From: an uncultured Eubacterium sp.
GTDB lineage: Bacteria > Bacillota > Clostridia > Peptostreptococcales > Anaerovoracaceae
DNA: 35,818 bases
Reading direction: 5' to 3'
Assembly (NCBI GenBank): GCA_937966095.1
Contig: CALCKF010000028.1
Span: 1 to 35,818, forward strand
Part shown: positions 8,822 to 16,994 of the stretch, in pieces
Layout of the letters: each line of letters opens with the position of its first letter
Position numbering within the stretch: the first letter of the stretch is position 1
Notes under the pieces: generated by a model
Database searches by the model: none
The model's input: only the letters and a program-made list of their open reading frames with translations
What the model was told of the DNA's origin: nothing
Program-made: the position numbers and the translations under genes

Positions 8822-9000
8822 ATTTAAATACCCCTTTTTAGAGAACGATATAATATCGCTCTCTGAAGATTACAAAGCCTTCTTCAGATCTGTAAGCCGC
8901 AAAGCTGACTTTGTAATGCAATTATGCTGGAAAATTTATTAATATAAAAGAAGATAAAGCATTAAGAATTTATTAAGTGTTTTGTATTTGTATAAATTAC
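8822..9000 (-). promoter_or_regulatory. Leader and putative response-regulator site of the dlt-like operon
   Basis: The 179-bp spacer holds three things. A perfect direct repeat, ATTAAG-N5-ATTAAG, occupies 8961-8966 and 8972-8977, the spacing used by OmpR/PhoB-type response regulators such as CiaR. A TATATT-like -10 lies at 8946-8941 (minus strand). An inverted repeat ATTACAAAG/CTTTGTAAT (8869-8877, 8909-8917) and an imperfect 23-nt palindrome (8841-8863) sit just before the start. The hairpins may fold in the transcript leader. No T-box signature was found. Confidence 0.4.
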
Positions 9001-10098
9001 TTATATAAGCTTGTGAGAAATCAGAAAATTAGCTGCCTGTATCTCTTTTTCAAAAATATTGAAAAGAGCAGGCTGAAGATAAATACTTTTCTCCTCCTTA
9101 TTTTTGAGATCTTTTGAAATCTGTATAAGAAAGCGCTTATGCATATCTGTGGCAGTAATATCGTCGTGTATATCTGATGACGTTGATGTTGCTTCAAGCC
9201 GGTGCTTCAGTGCAGATATAACAGATGTTTTGTCATATATTACACACGGATCGATGCCAAGTATATAGGCTGCATTATCAGCCCCTAAAAGATGATGCGG
9301 ATTCAATGAGTTTTTTTTGAAAGTGTATTTAATACCGTCATATTTGCCAAAGTGCCGCATAGTTTCAAGATACCCCAGGCGCATTATCCTGGATGTGTTC
9401 AGCTTGTCGAAAACAAGAAAATTACCTAATGAAAGTGAGCTTTTGATAAGATGAAAATCCGTTGTTTCTTTTGCTTTACGAATTGAACTGTATCTTATCA
9501 TTCCTGCTGCTCCAAGGTCTACAGCGATTATGCGGGTCGCATTTTTATGCAATGCCATTCCTATGGGAAGATTGTCTTTATATCCTCCGTCGATAAATTT
9601 ATTATCGTCTATTACGAATTTGCGAACTGCAGGGAAACAGGAGGCACTGGCCATTATATAATCGATGAGGCGACCCTGCGGTATATCGTCTTTATATAAG
9701 AATCGGCCTTCAAACGAAGGAAATTCGGTGATAACAAGTCCGAAATCCATAGGAGATCTCCGTATCTTGTCTTCTTTAATATATCTGCCCAGGATAGAAG
9801 CCAGACCGGAAGTGCCCGCTCCTCCGTGAGCGACTATTTCCTTTGCGTATGCGAGAGTATCTTCTGCAGGTATACCGCTGGTCTTGACATCAAACACCAT
9901 ATCTGTTTCCAGCAGTTTCCACAGCTTTTCCGAAATCCTGAGATCATTCTGGACCGCCATTGCCGCATTTATGGCCCCGACGGAGGTGCCGACTGCCATG
10001 TCTATTGAGATATTGAGCTTTTTCAGTGCTTTCCATACTCCTATCTCATATGCTCCCCGGCTTCCTCCTCCGCCCAGGACCAGTGCAGTTTTTTCCAT
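9001..10098 (-). CDS. Patatin-like phospholipase
   Basis: A 365-aa protein with all patatin landmarks: the glycine-rich oxyanion loop LGGGGSRGAYEIG (8-20), the nucleophile elbow GTSVG with Ser39, and the catalytic aspartate in DGGYKDNLP (Asp170). It hydrolyses acyl esters of membrane lipids or related substrates with a Ser-Asp dyad. It has no signal peptide, so it is cytosolic or peripheral to the membrane. The start follows AAAGGAGGTG. The C-terminal ~150 residues have no recognised domain. It is transcribed towards the dlt-like operon, 179 bp ahead of it, and away from an AraC regulator. Relatives of the YlbK/RssA type are broad and poorly assigned. Confidence 0.88.
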   Translation of the reverse strand: MEKTALVLGGGGSRGAYEIGVWKALKKLNISIDMAVGTSVGAINAAMAVQNDLRISEKLWKLLETDMVFDVKTSGIPAEDTLAYAKEIVAHGGAGTSGLASILGRYIKEDKIRRSPMDFGLVITEFPSFEGRFLYKDDIPQGRLIDYIMASASCFPAVRKFVIDDNKFIDGGYKDNLPIGMALHKNATRIIAVDLGAAGMIRYSSIRKAKETTDFHLIKSSLSLGNFLVFDKLNTSRIMRLGYLETMRHFGKYDGIKYTFKKNSLNPHHLLGADNAAYILGIDPCVIYDKTSVISALKHRLEATSTSSDIHDDITATDMHKRFLIQISKDLKNKEEKSIYLQPALFNIFEKEIQAANFLISHKLI

Positions 10099-10202
10099 AT
10101 ATGCACACCTCCTTTAGATATATTATATAGTATCATCATCAAAAATTTTGCAGAAATCTGATATATGATATAAAATACTGATAACGAGGAAAGGAAGATT
10201 AT

Positions 10203-11138
10203 ATGGATAACAGCAAGATCACCTGGATAGAAGGGGCATCGCTTGGCATCAGTGTATATGCAGTAAAGGATAAGGCTATCCAAATGCATGATGCCGGGAC
10301 CCTGGAGATCATTTTCTGTCTGACAGGTACGGTAAAATTTTCATATGCTTATGAAGAATTCACCCTGAATGCCGGTGAGTATGTATCTGTGGACAGAGAT
10401 GCATACTATCTTCACAGTGACGGATATAATATGTGTGCATCTTTTTATGTTGATTTAACGGCGTTTGAAAAAAAATATCCTGATATTGCACATCAGATGT
10501 TTGTATGTGAAGGATGTCAGGAGACTACCACAAAGTATCCTACGACTTATCATAATACTTTGAGAGGGAAGCTGATAACACTTTTAAAGATAATTTTAGA
10601 GGGAAATACTGAAAAAAATACCAAGAGGATAGCGGATATAACCGAGTCGATTGTCGATCTCTTTGTCTTTCATTTTGATATAGTCATATATCACTCGGGA
10701 AGAATTGAAATGAACCATGATATATTGAAAAGATGCCAGCAGATAAATGCCTTCATAGATCAGCATTTCGATGAAAAGATCACGCTGGATGATCTGGCCT
10801 CACATCTTGGGCTGAGCCGCAGCTACCTTTCGGAATTCATGCTTAAGATGTCCATAGGATTCAGGCATATGCTTTCCTATATAAGAGCGAATAAATCAGA
10901 ATGGTATCTCATAAATACAGATCATACAATAGTGGAAATATCAGAGGAATGCGGTTTTTCGGATCCTCAGTATTATTATAAGGCTTTCAAGGAATGGTAT
11001 AAGTGCACACCCAGGCAGTTCAGAGAAAAATATGTGAAGCATTCATATGAAAGCATGGTATATTATGAACCTCATGTGGTGCGCAGCATAGTAGATGATC
11101 TTATGGTGAGGCATTATATCGAGATGTTCGAAAAATGA
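10203..11138 (+). CDS. AraC-family transcriptional regulator
   Basis: A 311-aa regulator with an N-terminal cupin sensor (GTLEIIFCLTGTVKF, LNAGEYVSVDRDAYYLHSD) and a C-terminal AraC domain at ~180-280. That domain has two helix-turn-helices (ITLDDLASHLGLSRSYLSEF; IVEISEECGFSDPQYYYKAFKEWYKCTPRQF, quoted in part as ECGFSDPQYYYKAFKEWY). It resembles the N-terminal half of the long AraC protein at the left of the window. The ribosome site is GGAAAGGAAG. It lies between the divergent patatin gene and the downstream permease operon, and the 123-bp gap to the permease contains a promoter. It most likely controls the permease-amidohydrolase operon. Confidence 0.88.
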   Translation: MDNSKITWIEGASLGISVYAVKDKAIQMHDAGTLEIIFCLTGTVKFSYAYEEFTLNAGEYVSVDRDAYYLHSDGYNMCASFYVDLTAFEKKYPDIAHQMFVCEGCQETTTKYPTTYHNTLRGKLITLLKIILEGNTEKNTKRIADITESIVDLFVFHFDIVIYHSGRIEMNHDILKRCQQINAFIDQHFDEKITLDDLASHLGLSRSYLSEFMLKMSIGFRHMLSYIRANKSEWYLINTDHTIVEISEECGFSDPQYYYKAFKEWYKCTPRQFREKYVKHSYESMVYYEPHVVRSIVDDLMVRHYIEMFEK

Positions 11139-11140
11139 TA

Positions 11141-11216
11141 TATTGTTGATTTCAATAATGAATTAAAAAAACAACAATAAAATAACATTGATTTAACTAA
11201 ACTCTCTGAATATTAT
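11141..11216 (+). promoter_or_regulatory. Promoter and inverted repeat upstream of the APC permease operon
   Basis: TTGATT (11188-11193) and TATTAT (11211-11216) are separated by exactly 17 bp, a good sigma-A promoter. Just upstream is an 8-bp inverted repeat, TATTGTTG/CAACAATA (11141-11148, 11172-11179). It could be an operator or a weak end signal for the AraC gene. The operon start has GGGAGG 9 bp before the ATG. Confidence 0.55.
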
Positions 11217-11261
11217 GAAAGCGTAATTATTAAAATTTATAATATCCAGGGAGGTTTTATT

Positions 11262-12623
11262 ATGAGTGAAAAAAATCAAATAGGCGAGGTCCAGCTCAAA
11301 AGGACATTGACATTGCCGCTTATTATCATGTTTGGATTGTCATATCTGGCACCTACGGTAGTTTTCAATTACTATGGATTGTTTACCCCTTCGACTCACG
11401 GTATGTATACGCTTGCTCTGTGTGGTACTGCGATAATAATGGCTTTTACAGCATACAGCTATACCCAGATGGTCAAAGCTTATCCTTCTGCAGGATCAGC
11501 ATATACATATATAAGCAAATCCGTTCAGCCGCATGTCGGTTTTTTGTCAGGCTGGGTGATGCTGGTAGACTATCTGCTGCTGCCTATGATATGCTACCTG
11601 CTTTTAGGTGTATACATCAATGAATATTTTCCTATGATACCTGTTTGGGCAATAGTACTGGTAGTTGCAGTTATAGGTATGATAATAAATATAGTGGGAA
11701 TAAAGACTGCAAGTATAGTTGACACGGTAGTTACATGTGCGGCGATAGGCTTCACCATATTGTTTATAGCATGTATAGTACGATATGTCACTGAAGGTGG
11801 AGGATCAGGTACTTTGTTTGACCCTACAGCATTTTATAATCCTGATAATTTTGAACTTAAAGGGGTTTTGGCAGCATCTGCTGTTTTATGCGCTTCATTT
11901 GTGGGATTCGATGCTGTTACAACTCTGGCTGAAGAGGCAAAAGAACCTGAAAAAGTAATGGGGAAAGCTATCATGGGAGTAGTTATAGGAGCAGGTGTGA
12001 TCTTTGCGCTTGTTGCATATTTTTCACAGATAGCATGGCCGGATGCATATAGAGGTATCGAAGATCCGGATACAGGGATATTTGAATTGTTCCCTCATAT
12101 AGGGATGTCATGGCTTGGTACCGTTTTCTTTATTGTGGATAATTGCGGAAGTTTTGTATGCGCGCTGGCGGGTATGGGAGCCGTATCCCGTATTTTGTAC
12201 GGAATGGGAAGAGATAATATTCTCCCTAAAAAATTCTTCGGCAAAATATCTCCGAGGTTTCAGACCCCTGTAAATAATATAGTGCTGACTACAGTGATAG
12301 CCTTAACAGCAATATTTTATCAGGATAATGTTATGGGAGCGGCTTCACTTGTATCGTTTGGTGCTGTGTGCGGATTTTTCATGGTGAATTTCTCTGTAAT
12401 AAGCCATTATATAATAAGAAACAGAGAAAGAGGAACAGGAGCGATAATAAAGCACCTGATAATACCGGCTATAGGTATGATAAGCTTATTAGTAGTATTC
12501 TATTTCATTGAGACTCCTGCAAAAATACTTGGCGGTGTATGGCTTCTTGTAGGTATTGTGTATCTGGCAATAAAGACGAAAGGCTTCAGAGAACTGCCGC
12601 CTGAGATGAAGATAGAGGAATAA
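11262..12623 (+). CDS. APC superfamily amino acid permease
   Basis: A 453-aa integral membrane protein with about 12 hydrophobic segments. Landmarks of the amino acid-polyamine-organocation family are GLSYLAPTVVFNYYG in the first helix, YPSAGSAYTYISKSVQPHVGFLSGWVMLVDYLLLP (quoted in part: YPSAGSAYTYI, GFLSGWVMLVDY) and the helix-6 block ASFVGFDAVTTLAEEAKEPEK. It imports an amino acid or amine, probably with a cation. It heads an operon with an amidohydrolase 23 bp downstream and a DUF3237 protein, and so probably feeds the substrate or a precursor of that hydrolase. The substrate cannot be read from the sequence. Confidence 0.9.
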   Translation: MSEKNQIGEVQLKRTLTLPLIIMFGLSYLAPTVVFNYYGLFTPSTHGMYTLALCGTAIIMAFTAYSYTQMVKAYPSAGSAYTYISKSVQPHVGFLSGWVMLVDYLLLPMICYLLLGVYINEYFPMIPVWAIVLVVAVIGMIINIVGIKTASIVDTVVTCAAIGFTILFIACIVRYVTEGGGSGTLFDPTAFYNPDNFELKGVLAASAVLCASFVGFDAVTTLAEEAKEPEKVMGKAIMGVVIGAGVIFALVAYFSQIAWPDAYRGIEDPDTGIFELFPHIGMSWLGTVFFIVDNCGSFVCALAGMGAVSRILYGMGRDNILPKKFFGKISPRFQTPVNNIVLTTVIALTAIFYQDNVMGAASLVSFGAVCGFFMVNFSVISHYIIRNRERGTGAIIKHLIIPAIGMISLLVVFYFIETPAKILGGVWLLVGIVYLAIKTKGFRELPPEMKIEE

Positions 12624-12645
12624 GTATCGACAGGAGGTTAAATAA

Positions 12646-14322
12646 ATGACTACTTTGATAAAAAATGCAGAAATATATACTTCTGATAAAGAGCATCCTA
12701 AAGCGGATTGCATAGTATTTGATGACCGATATATCAGATTTGTAGGAACACTCGCAGATGCGGATATGCAGAGCTATGAGGATATCAAGGTTTTTGATGC
12801 GGGAGGCAGGTGCATTCTTCCCGGAATAATAGACAGCCATATACATCCGGGGTGGGTCACTAAAAGTCTTTGGCATGTACGCCTTCCGTGGACAGAGGAT
12901 GTCGATGAGCTGCTGGAATTTGTGAAAAAATACGGTGAAGATCATCCCAAGAGTGAGTGCCCTTTCCTGTATTTTGAATATTATCCGACATCAATGTTCG
13001 ATGAAAACGGGCCGGTCAAGGAACTGCTCGATACTGCAATAAATGACAGACCTGTGCTTTGTCAGGATTTCGGTGAGCATCTATGCTGGGTGAACAGCAA
13101 AATGCTGGAACTCCTCGAGGTGGATCGTGATACTCCTGATCCGGGACCTCTTGAAACATTCGTCAGAGATGAGGACGGGAACCCTACAGGATGGATAAGA
13201 GAGATGGCCTGGATGAAATTCGCCGATAATATGTTTGAAAAATTAGGATGGTATCCTCCGGAAAAGCTCAGTGCAGATACTATGGAAGATTTCTTCAGAT
13301 TTCTGAGAGACAGCGGGATAACCGCCATGGCAGACGGGTTTATAGAAAATGATGACCAGATAAAAGGCATATATGATCTTGATAAATCCGGAAAATTAAA
13401 TGTGTATTATGATGGCATGGTAAGATTCTGGAATTACGAGGATCTTCCGGAAAAAATATCAAAGCTCAGAGAGTATCAGGAACTTTATACGACTGAACAT
13501 ATCAAGATCAATACGATGAAGCTGTTCCTTGACGGCACTAATGAGAGCGGCAATTCGGCTTCATTGGATGAACATATCAATGATCCGGGGAATTACGGCG
13601 AAATAATGATGGAAACGGATGAGCTTGTAAAATGTATGCTCATGTGTAACAGAGAAAAGCTTGATATACATATCCATATGGTAGGGGACAGGGCCTTCAG
13701 AACAGGTTGTGATGCAGTTGAAGAGGCTCAGCGGATATCTGCGGAAAAAGGGGAAGAATGGGTGTGCAGGCCTACGTTCGCTCACTGTGAAATAGTGGAT
13801 CCTTCTGATATGGGCAGGCCGGCAGAACTGGGTATATTCATAAACTGGTCCTGTCACTGGTCCGGAGGATATTTTGGCGAAGAGGCTATGAACTATTATA
13901 CGGAAGAAAAATGGCGAAGAATGTATCAGTTCAATCCGATGATCGAAAGCGGAGCTGTTGTGGACTTTTCCAGTGATGTGGTGACGGGATACGAGCTTCA
14001 CAGGGCATATCCTTTCTTTGGAATGCAGGTGGCTGCAACAAGAGTTGATCCGGAATTCCCGCTGGATCCAGGAAAATATCCCGGATCTGTAAGGCCGCCG
14101 GAATCTGCTGCTCTGAGTGTTGAAAATCTCTTGAAAGGATATACGATAAACGGAGCAAAACAGCTTCGCTGGCAGGATATTATAGGATCGCTTGAAAATG
14201 GAAAACTGGCAAACATGATAATTACAGATCGTGATATATTCAAGACACCGACTGATCAGCTCAAGGATATAAGAGTAGAGACAGTTATATTCGATGGAAA
14301 GGTCATAAAGGGAAATTTATGA
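12646..14322 (+). CDS. Amidohydrolase family protein (YtcJ-like)
   Basis: A 558-aa metal-dependent hydrolase of the YtcJ-like amidohydrolase group. Metal-site motifs occur in the order expected for the TIM barrel: DSHIHPG (~64-70), MKLFLDGT (possible carboxylated-lysine region, ~288), DIHIHMVGDRAF (~342), FAHCEIVDP (~378) and DFSSDV with the catalytic aspartate (~440). The family hydrolyses C-N bonds of amides, formamides or cyclic amides in the cytosol. The ribosome site is CAGGAGG. It overlaps the next gene by ATGA, showing translational coupling. Permease, hydrolase and DUF3237 protein together look like an uptake-and-degradation unit. There is no signal peptide. Confidence 0.88.
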   Translation: MTTLIKNAEIYTSDKEHPKADCIVFDDRYIRFVGTLADADMQSYEDIKVFDAGGRCILPGIIDSHIHPGWVTKSLWHVRLPWTEDVDELLEFVKKYGEDHPKSECPFLYFEYYPTSMFDENGPVKELLDTAINDRPVLCQDFGEHLCWVNSKMLELLEVDRDTPDPGPLETFVRDEDGNPTGWIREMAWMKFADNMFEKLGWYPPEKLSADTMEDFFRFLRDSGITAMADGFIENDDQIKGIYDLDKSGKLNVYYDGMVRFWNYEDLPEKISKLREYQELYTTEHIKINTMKLFLDGTNESGNSASLDEHINDPGNYGEIMMETDELVKCMLMCNREKLDIHIHMVGDRAFRTGCDAVEEAQRISAEKGEEWVCRPTFAHCEIVDPSDMGRPAELGIFINWSCHWSGGYFGEEAMNYYTEEKWRRMYQFNPMIESGAVVDFSSDVVTGYELHRAYPFFGMQVAATRVDPEFPLDPGKYPGSVRPPESAALSVENLLKGYTINGAKQLRWQDIIGSLENGKLANMIITDRDIFKTPTDQLKDIRVETVIFDGKVIKGNL

Positions 14323-14762
14323 TAAAATTGTTCGATATTGAGATCAATCAGGCAGAAGATATACTTATAGAGGAGACAGGTAAAGGAGATCTGCTGGTAT
14401 CTACTGTTGGGAGCGGACATTTTTCAGGAGAGCGAATAGCTGGAAAAGTGGTGCCTGTAGGAATAGGCACCACCTATACACCAGCTGACGGCGTAAACAT
14501 AATAGATGCGCCGACTCTGCTGGAAACAGATGATGGGGCGAAGATATTCATGAGGCTGTCAGCATATCTGCACCTTGAGAAGGGGCAGGAAGAAAAACTG
14601 ATCTCAGGCGGTAAAGTGCTGCCTGAGGAATATTATTACAAGGGGACGGTGGATTTTGAAGTAGGCGATGCCAGATATAAATGGCTGGAAAACCGGGTAT
14701 TTATATGTTATGGAGCGATAATGGACTGGAGTCTGCTGAGATTCTCGGTATATGAGATATGA
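14319..14762 (+). CDS. DUF3237 family protein
   Basis: A 147-aa protein. GSGHFSGERIAGKVVPVG, then TLLETDDGAKIFMRLSAYL and ARYKWLENRVFICYG, form the beta-strand pattern of DUF3237, whose members commonly contain a 'LETDDGA.I...' core and end with '..W.N...F...G'. The biochemical role of the family is not established; members often neighbour catabolic hydrolases. Its ATG overlaps the amidohydrolase stop by 4 bp, so expression is coupled and it probably acts on the same substrate or product. It is the last gene of the operon, with a convergent gene only 13 bp away and no clear terminator hairpin between. Confidence 0.75.
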   Translation: MIKLFDIEINQAEDILIEETGKGDLLVSTVGSGHFSGERIAGKVVPVGIGTTYTPADGVNIIDAPTLLETDDGAKIFMRLSAYLHLEKGQEEKLISGGKVLPEEYYYKGTVDFEVGDARYKWLENRVFICYGAIMDWSLLRFSVYEI

Positions 14763-14775
14763 AGGGCATCAGAAA

Positions 14776-15627
14776 TCACTTTTCGAGATAATGCAGTATC
14801 ATGCCTGTATCGGCTTCTATACAGACTGATTGTGCGGATATTTCAGGAGGGCAATAAGCTTCATACATATTTATACAGGCATAAAATGCTTTGGGATTTT
14901 CATAGGTCATTTTCCAGAAAGGATATTTTATGATGCCCGGGGTATTATTTCCCACTCCTAATTCCAGAAATAAAATATGCATATCTTTGTGTCCGGTTAA
15001 AAAATCTCTGTAACGGCTGGCAGCTTTATGCCAGCCGTTATCTTCCACGAATGTGATATCTGACCGCAGGTTCATAGACATATCTGCTCCGCATACAGGA
15101 CAATGTGGGATCAGGTGGCTTGGGATTCTCATATTTTTTTGATCTTCCAGCATTTTCTTTACAGCAGATTCATTATCATAAGTCTTCTGGTGACATGGTT
15201 TTGAGCACTGCCATAACCCATAGTCACCCTGTGTATAAAAAAGCCTGTTCTTATCTATTCCGGATTTTTGAAAGCAATGGTCTACATTGGTAGTCAGAAC
15301 AAAATAGTCTTTGCCCTGCAGGAGTTTCATAATATCACTGTAAGCAGATCCCGGTGCATCTATATAGCGGTTGATATAGATATATCGGCTCCAGTATGCC
15401 CAGTATTCTTCCAATGTATCAAATGGATAAAAACCGCCGGAATACATATCCTTAAAACCGTATTTTTCAATAAAATCTCCAAAATTTTCTTCAAAGCGGC
15501 TCCCTGAATATGTGAATCCGGCTGCAGTCGAAAGACCGGATCCTGCCCCTACCAAAATCGCATCGGCTGATATTATTTCATCTTGCAGCTTGCCGATCTG
15601 ATAAGAGAATCTTTCTGTATATGTCAT
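14776..15627 (-). CDS. Class-M sirtuin (SirTM), probable protein ADP-ribosyltransferase
   Basis: A 283-aa Sir2-fold protein. The NAD-binding motif is present (LVGAGSGLSTAAGF), but the catalytic region reads TTNVDHCFQKS and then FYTQGDYGLWQC, with Gln where ordinary sirtuins have the catalytic His. That substitution marks the macrodomain-linked class M, which ADP-ribosylates proteins rather than deacetylating them (Rack and colleagues described this in staphylococci and streptococci). Zinc ligands are QCSKPC and CPVCG. The start at 15627 is chosen because AAGGAGAC precedes it by 7 bp; an upstream ATG at 15648 lacks a site. It overlaps the macrodomain gene by 50 bp. The lipoate-ligase and GcvH-L partners of the extended operon are not next to it. 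Confidence 0.85.
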   Translation of the reverse strand: MTYTERFSYQIGKLQDEIISADAILVGAGSGLSTAAGFTYSGSRFEENFGDFIEKYGFKDMYSGGFYPFDTLEEYWAYWSRYIYINRYIDAPGSAYSDIMKLLQGKDYFVLTTNVDHCFQKSGIDKNRLFYTQGDYGLWQCSKPCHQKTYDNESAVKKMLEDQKNMRIPSHLIPHCPVCGADMSMNLRSDITFVEDNGWHKAASRYRDFLTGHKDMHILFLELGVGNNTPGIIKYPFWKMTYENPKAFYACINMYEAYCPPEISAQSVCIEADTGMILHYLEK

Positions 15628-16372
15628 AATCTGTCTCCTTGAAAACATTGAAAATAACTTCCAGATTACTTTGTACCTGTTTTTTGTATTTTGCTACGGT
15701 TTGAATTGCGATTTCTGCCGCCCTGTCGTTTGGAAAGTGAAATTCCCCTGTGGAGATACAGCAGAAGGCGATGTTTTTAAGGCTATTTCTATCAGCTGTT
15801 TCCATACATGACCAGTAACATGACGCGAGCAGATCACAGTCCTGTGAGGATATGGCTCCATGGATGATCGGGCCGACGGTGTGGATTACATATCTGCAAG
15901 GAAGGTTATATGCCTTTGTGATCTTTGCGTTTCCTGTTGTCTCTTCTCTTCCCTGACGCTTCATTATTTCCGCGCATTCCAGTCTGAGCTGTACTCCTGC
16001 TGCTGAATGGATAGCATTATCGATACAGCTATGACATGGGATAAAACATCCCAGCATCCGGCTGTTTGCGGCATTTACGACAGCATCACACTTAAGTGTC
16101 GTGATATCTCCTTTCCAAAGATAAATTCCCGGGAGAACAGGCTGCAGATCCTCCAGCGTCGTGATTCCCTTCTGTCTTGCCATTTCCTGAAGATAGTCAT
16201 CCTGCACCGTTAAAAATTCATTGTCTGCGGGCAGAGGCGGACGTATATTGAACAATGAACGGAGCAGTTTTTCCTGCTCATGTTTGCTATGAGGTATCTT
16301 TATTCCGGCGTATTGCGGCTGCTCATTGATTAATGCCGTTATCAGGTATTTTCTTCTTTTTTCCTGTATCAT
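15578..16372 (-). CDS. Zn-containing macrodomain protein, probable ADP-ribosyl hydrolase
   Basis: A 264-aa protein whose N-terminal ~85 residues precede a macrodomain. The ADP-ribose pocket blocks are LWKGDITTLKCDAVVNAANS, TGNAKITKAYNLPCRYVIHTVGP and CISTGEFHFPNDRAAEIAI. The insertion MLGCFIPCHSCIDNAIHSAAG, rich in Cys and His, is typical of zinc-containing macrodomains that partner SirTM. These remove ADP-ribose placed by the sirtuin, so the two genes form a writer-eraser pair. The start follows AGGTGA. It is the first gene of the two-gene unit, divergent from an HxlR regulator. A minus-strand TATAAT box lies at 16397-16392. Confidence 0.85.
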   Translation of the reverse strand: MIQEKRRKYLITALINEQPQYAGIKIPHSKHEQEKLLRSLFNIRPPLPADNEFLTVQDDYLQEMARQKGITTLEDLQPVLPGIYLWKGDITTLKCDAVVNAANSRMLGCFIPCHSCIDNAIHSAAGVQLRLECAEIMKRQGREETTGNAKITKAYNLPCRYVIHTVGPIIHGAISSQDCDLLASCYWSCMETADRNSLKNIAFCCISTGEFHFPNDRAAEIAIQTVAKYKKQVQSNLEVIFNVFKETDYDIYRKILLSDRQAAR

Positions 16373-16525
16373 TTGTCACCTGCATATATGGATTATACAA
16401 AAGCTATATCGGTTTTATTGATTTATTATAAATGATCGTGTATTAGCTGTGAAGTACGTACAATATTGTTATTTAGTCACTGAAAGGAAACCGAACAGCG
16501 TCCGGGAGCTATACGGATATGGAGA

Positions 16526-16554
16526 TTGACGTATATATTGCTGTACAGTATAAT
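16526..16554 (+). promoter_or_regulatory. Sigma-A promoter of the HxlR gene
   Basis: TTGACG at 16526-16531 and TATAAT at 16549-16554 are 17 bp apart, a near-consensus promoter. Transcription should start about 16561, some 40 bp before the HxlR start codon. Confidence 0.75.
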
Positions 16555-16599
16555 TAAACACAAAGTTTCATATGGAAACCAATTAAGCGGAGGTTGTAT

Positions 16600-16935
16600 A
16601 TGGATGAGCAGAAATCAATAAAAGATCTTCCCGCATGCCCGGTAGAGACGACTCTGTCATTGATAGGAAATAAGTGGAAAGTTCTGATCCTGCGTGATCT
16701 GATGGCGGGAACAAAGCGATTCGGAGAATTAAAGAAATCTGTCGGAAGCGTATCACAGAAAGTATTGACTGCACAGCTGCGAGATCTGGAGAAAAACGGA
16801 CTTGTAAATCGTAAGGTATATGCTGAAGTACCTCCCAGGGTAGAATATAGTCTTACTGAGCTTGGAAAGAGCATTGAGCCGGTTCTTGATGCCATGCGTA
16901 TTTGGGGAGAGTACTATAAGACTGAAAATCGTTAA
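16600..16935 (+). CDS. HxlR family transcriptional regulator
   Basis: A 111-aa winged-helix regulator. CPVETTLSLIGNKWKVLILRDL, RFGELKKSVGSVSQKVLTAQLRDLEKNGLV and VEYSLTELGKSI are the standard HxlR blocks, and the single N-terminal Cys (in ACPVETT) is the conserved one that senses quinones, aldehydes or oxidants in relatives such as YodB and HypR. The ATG at 16600 is preferred over a TTG 6 bp upstream because GGAGG lies 6 bp before it. It is divergent from the macrodomain-sirtuin unit and is followed by LysR, flavodoxin and aldo/keto reductase genes, so a redox or electrophile response is likely. Confidence 0.92.
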   Translation: MDEQKSIKDLPACPVETTLSLIGNKWKVLILRDLMAGTKRFGELKKSVGSVSQKVLTAQLRDLEKNGLVNRKVYAEVPPRVEYSLTELGKSIEPVLDAMRIWGEYYKTENR

Positions 16936-16994
16936 AAGATAGTTTGGAATACATCGGCATAACGCTTCTTATGATATCTTCAAGGAGGACTGCT

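Noticed and set aside
8822..9000. T-box or known amino-acid riboswitch in the dlt-like leader
   Set aside because: No GGTGGNACCGCG-type antiterminator sequence and no terminator with a T run were found.
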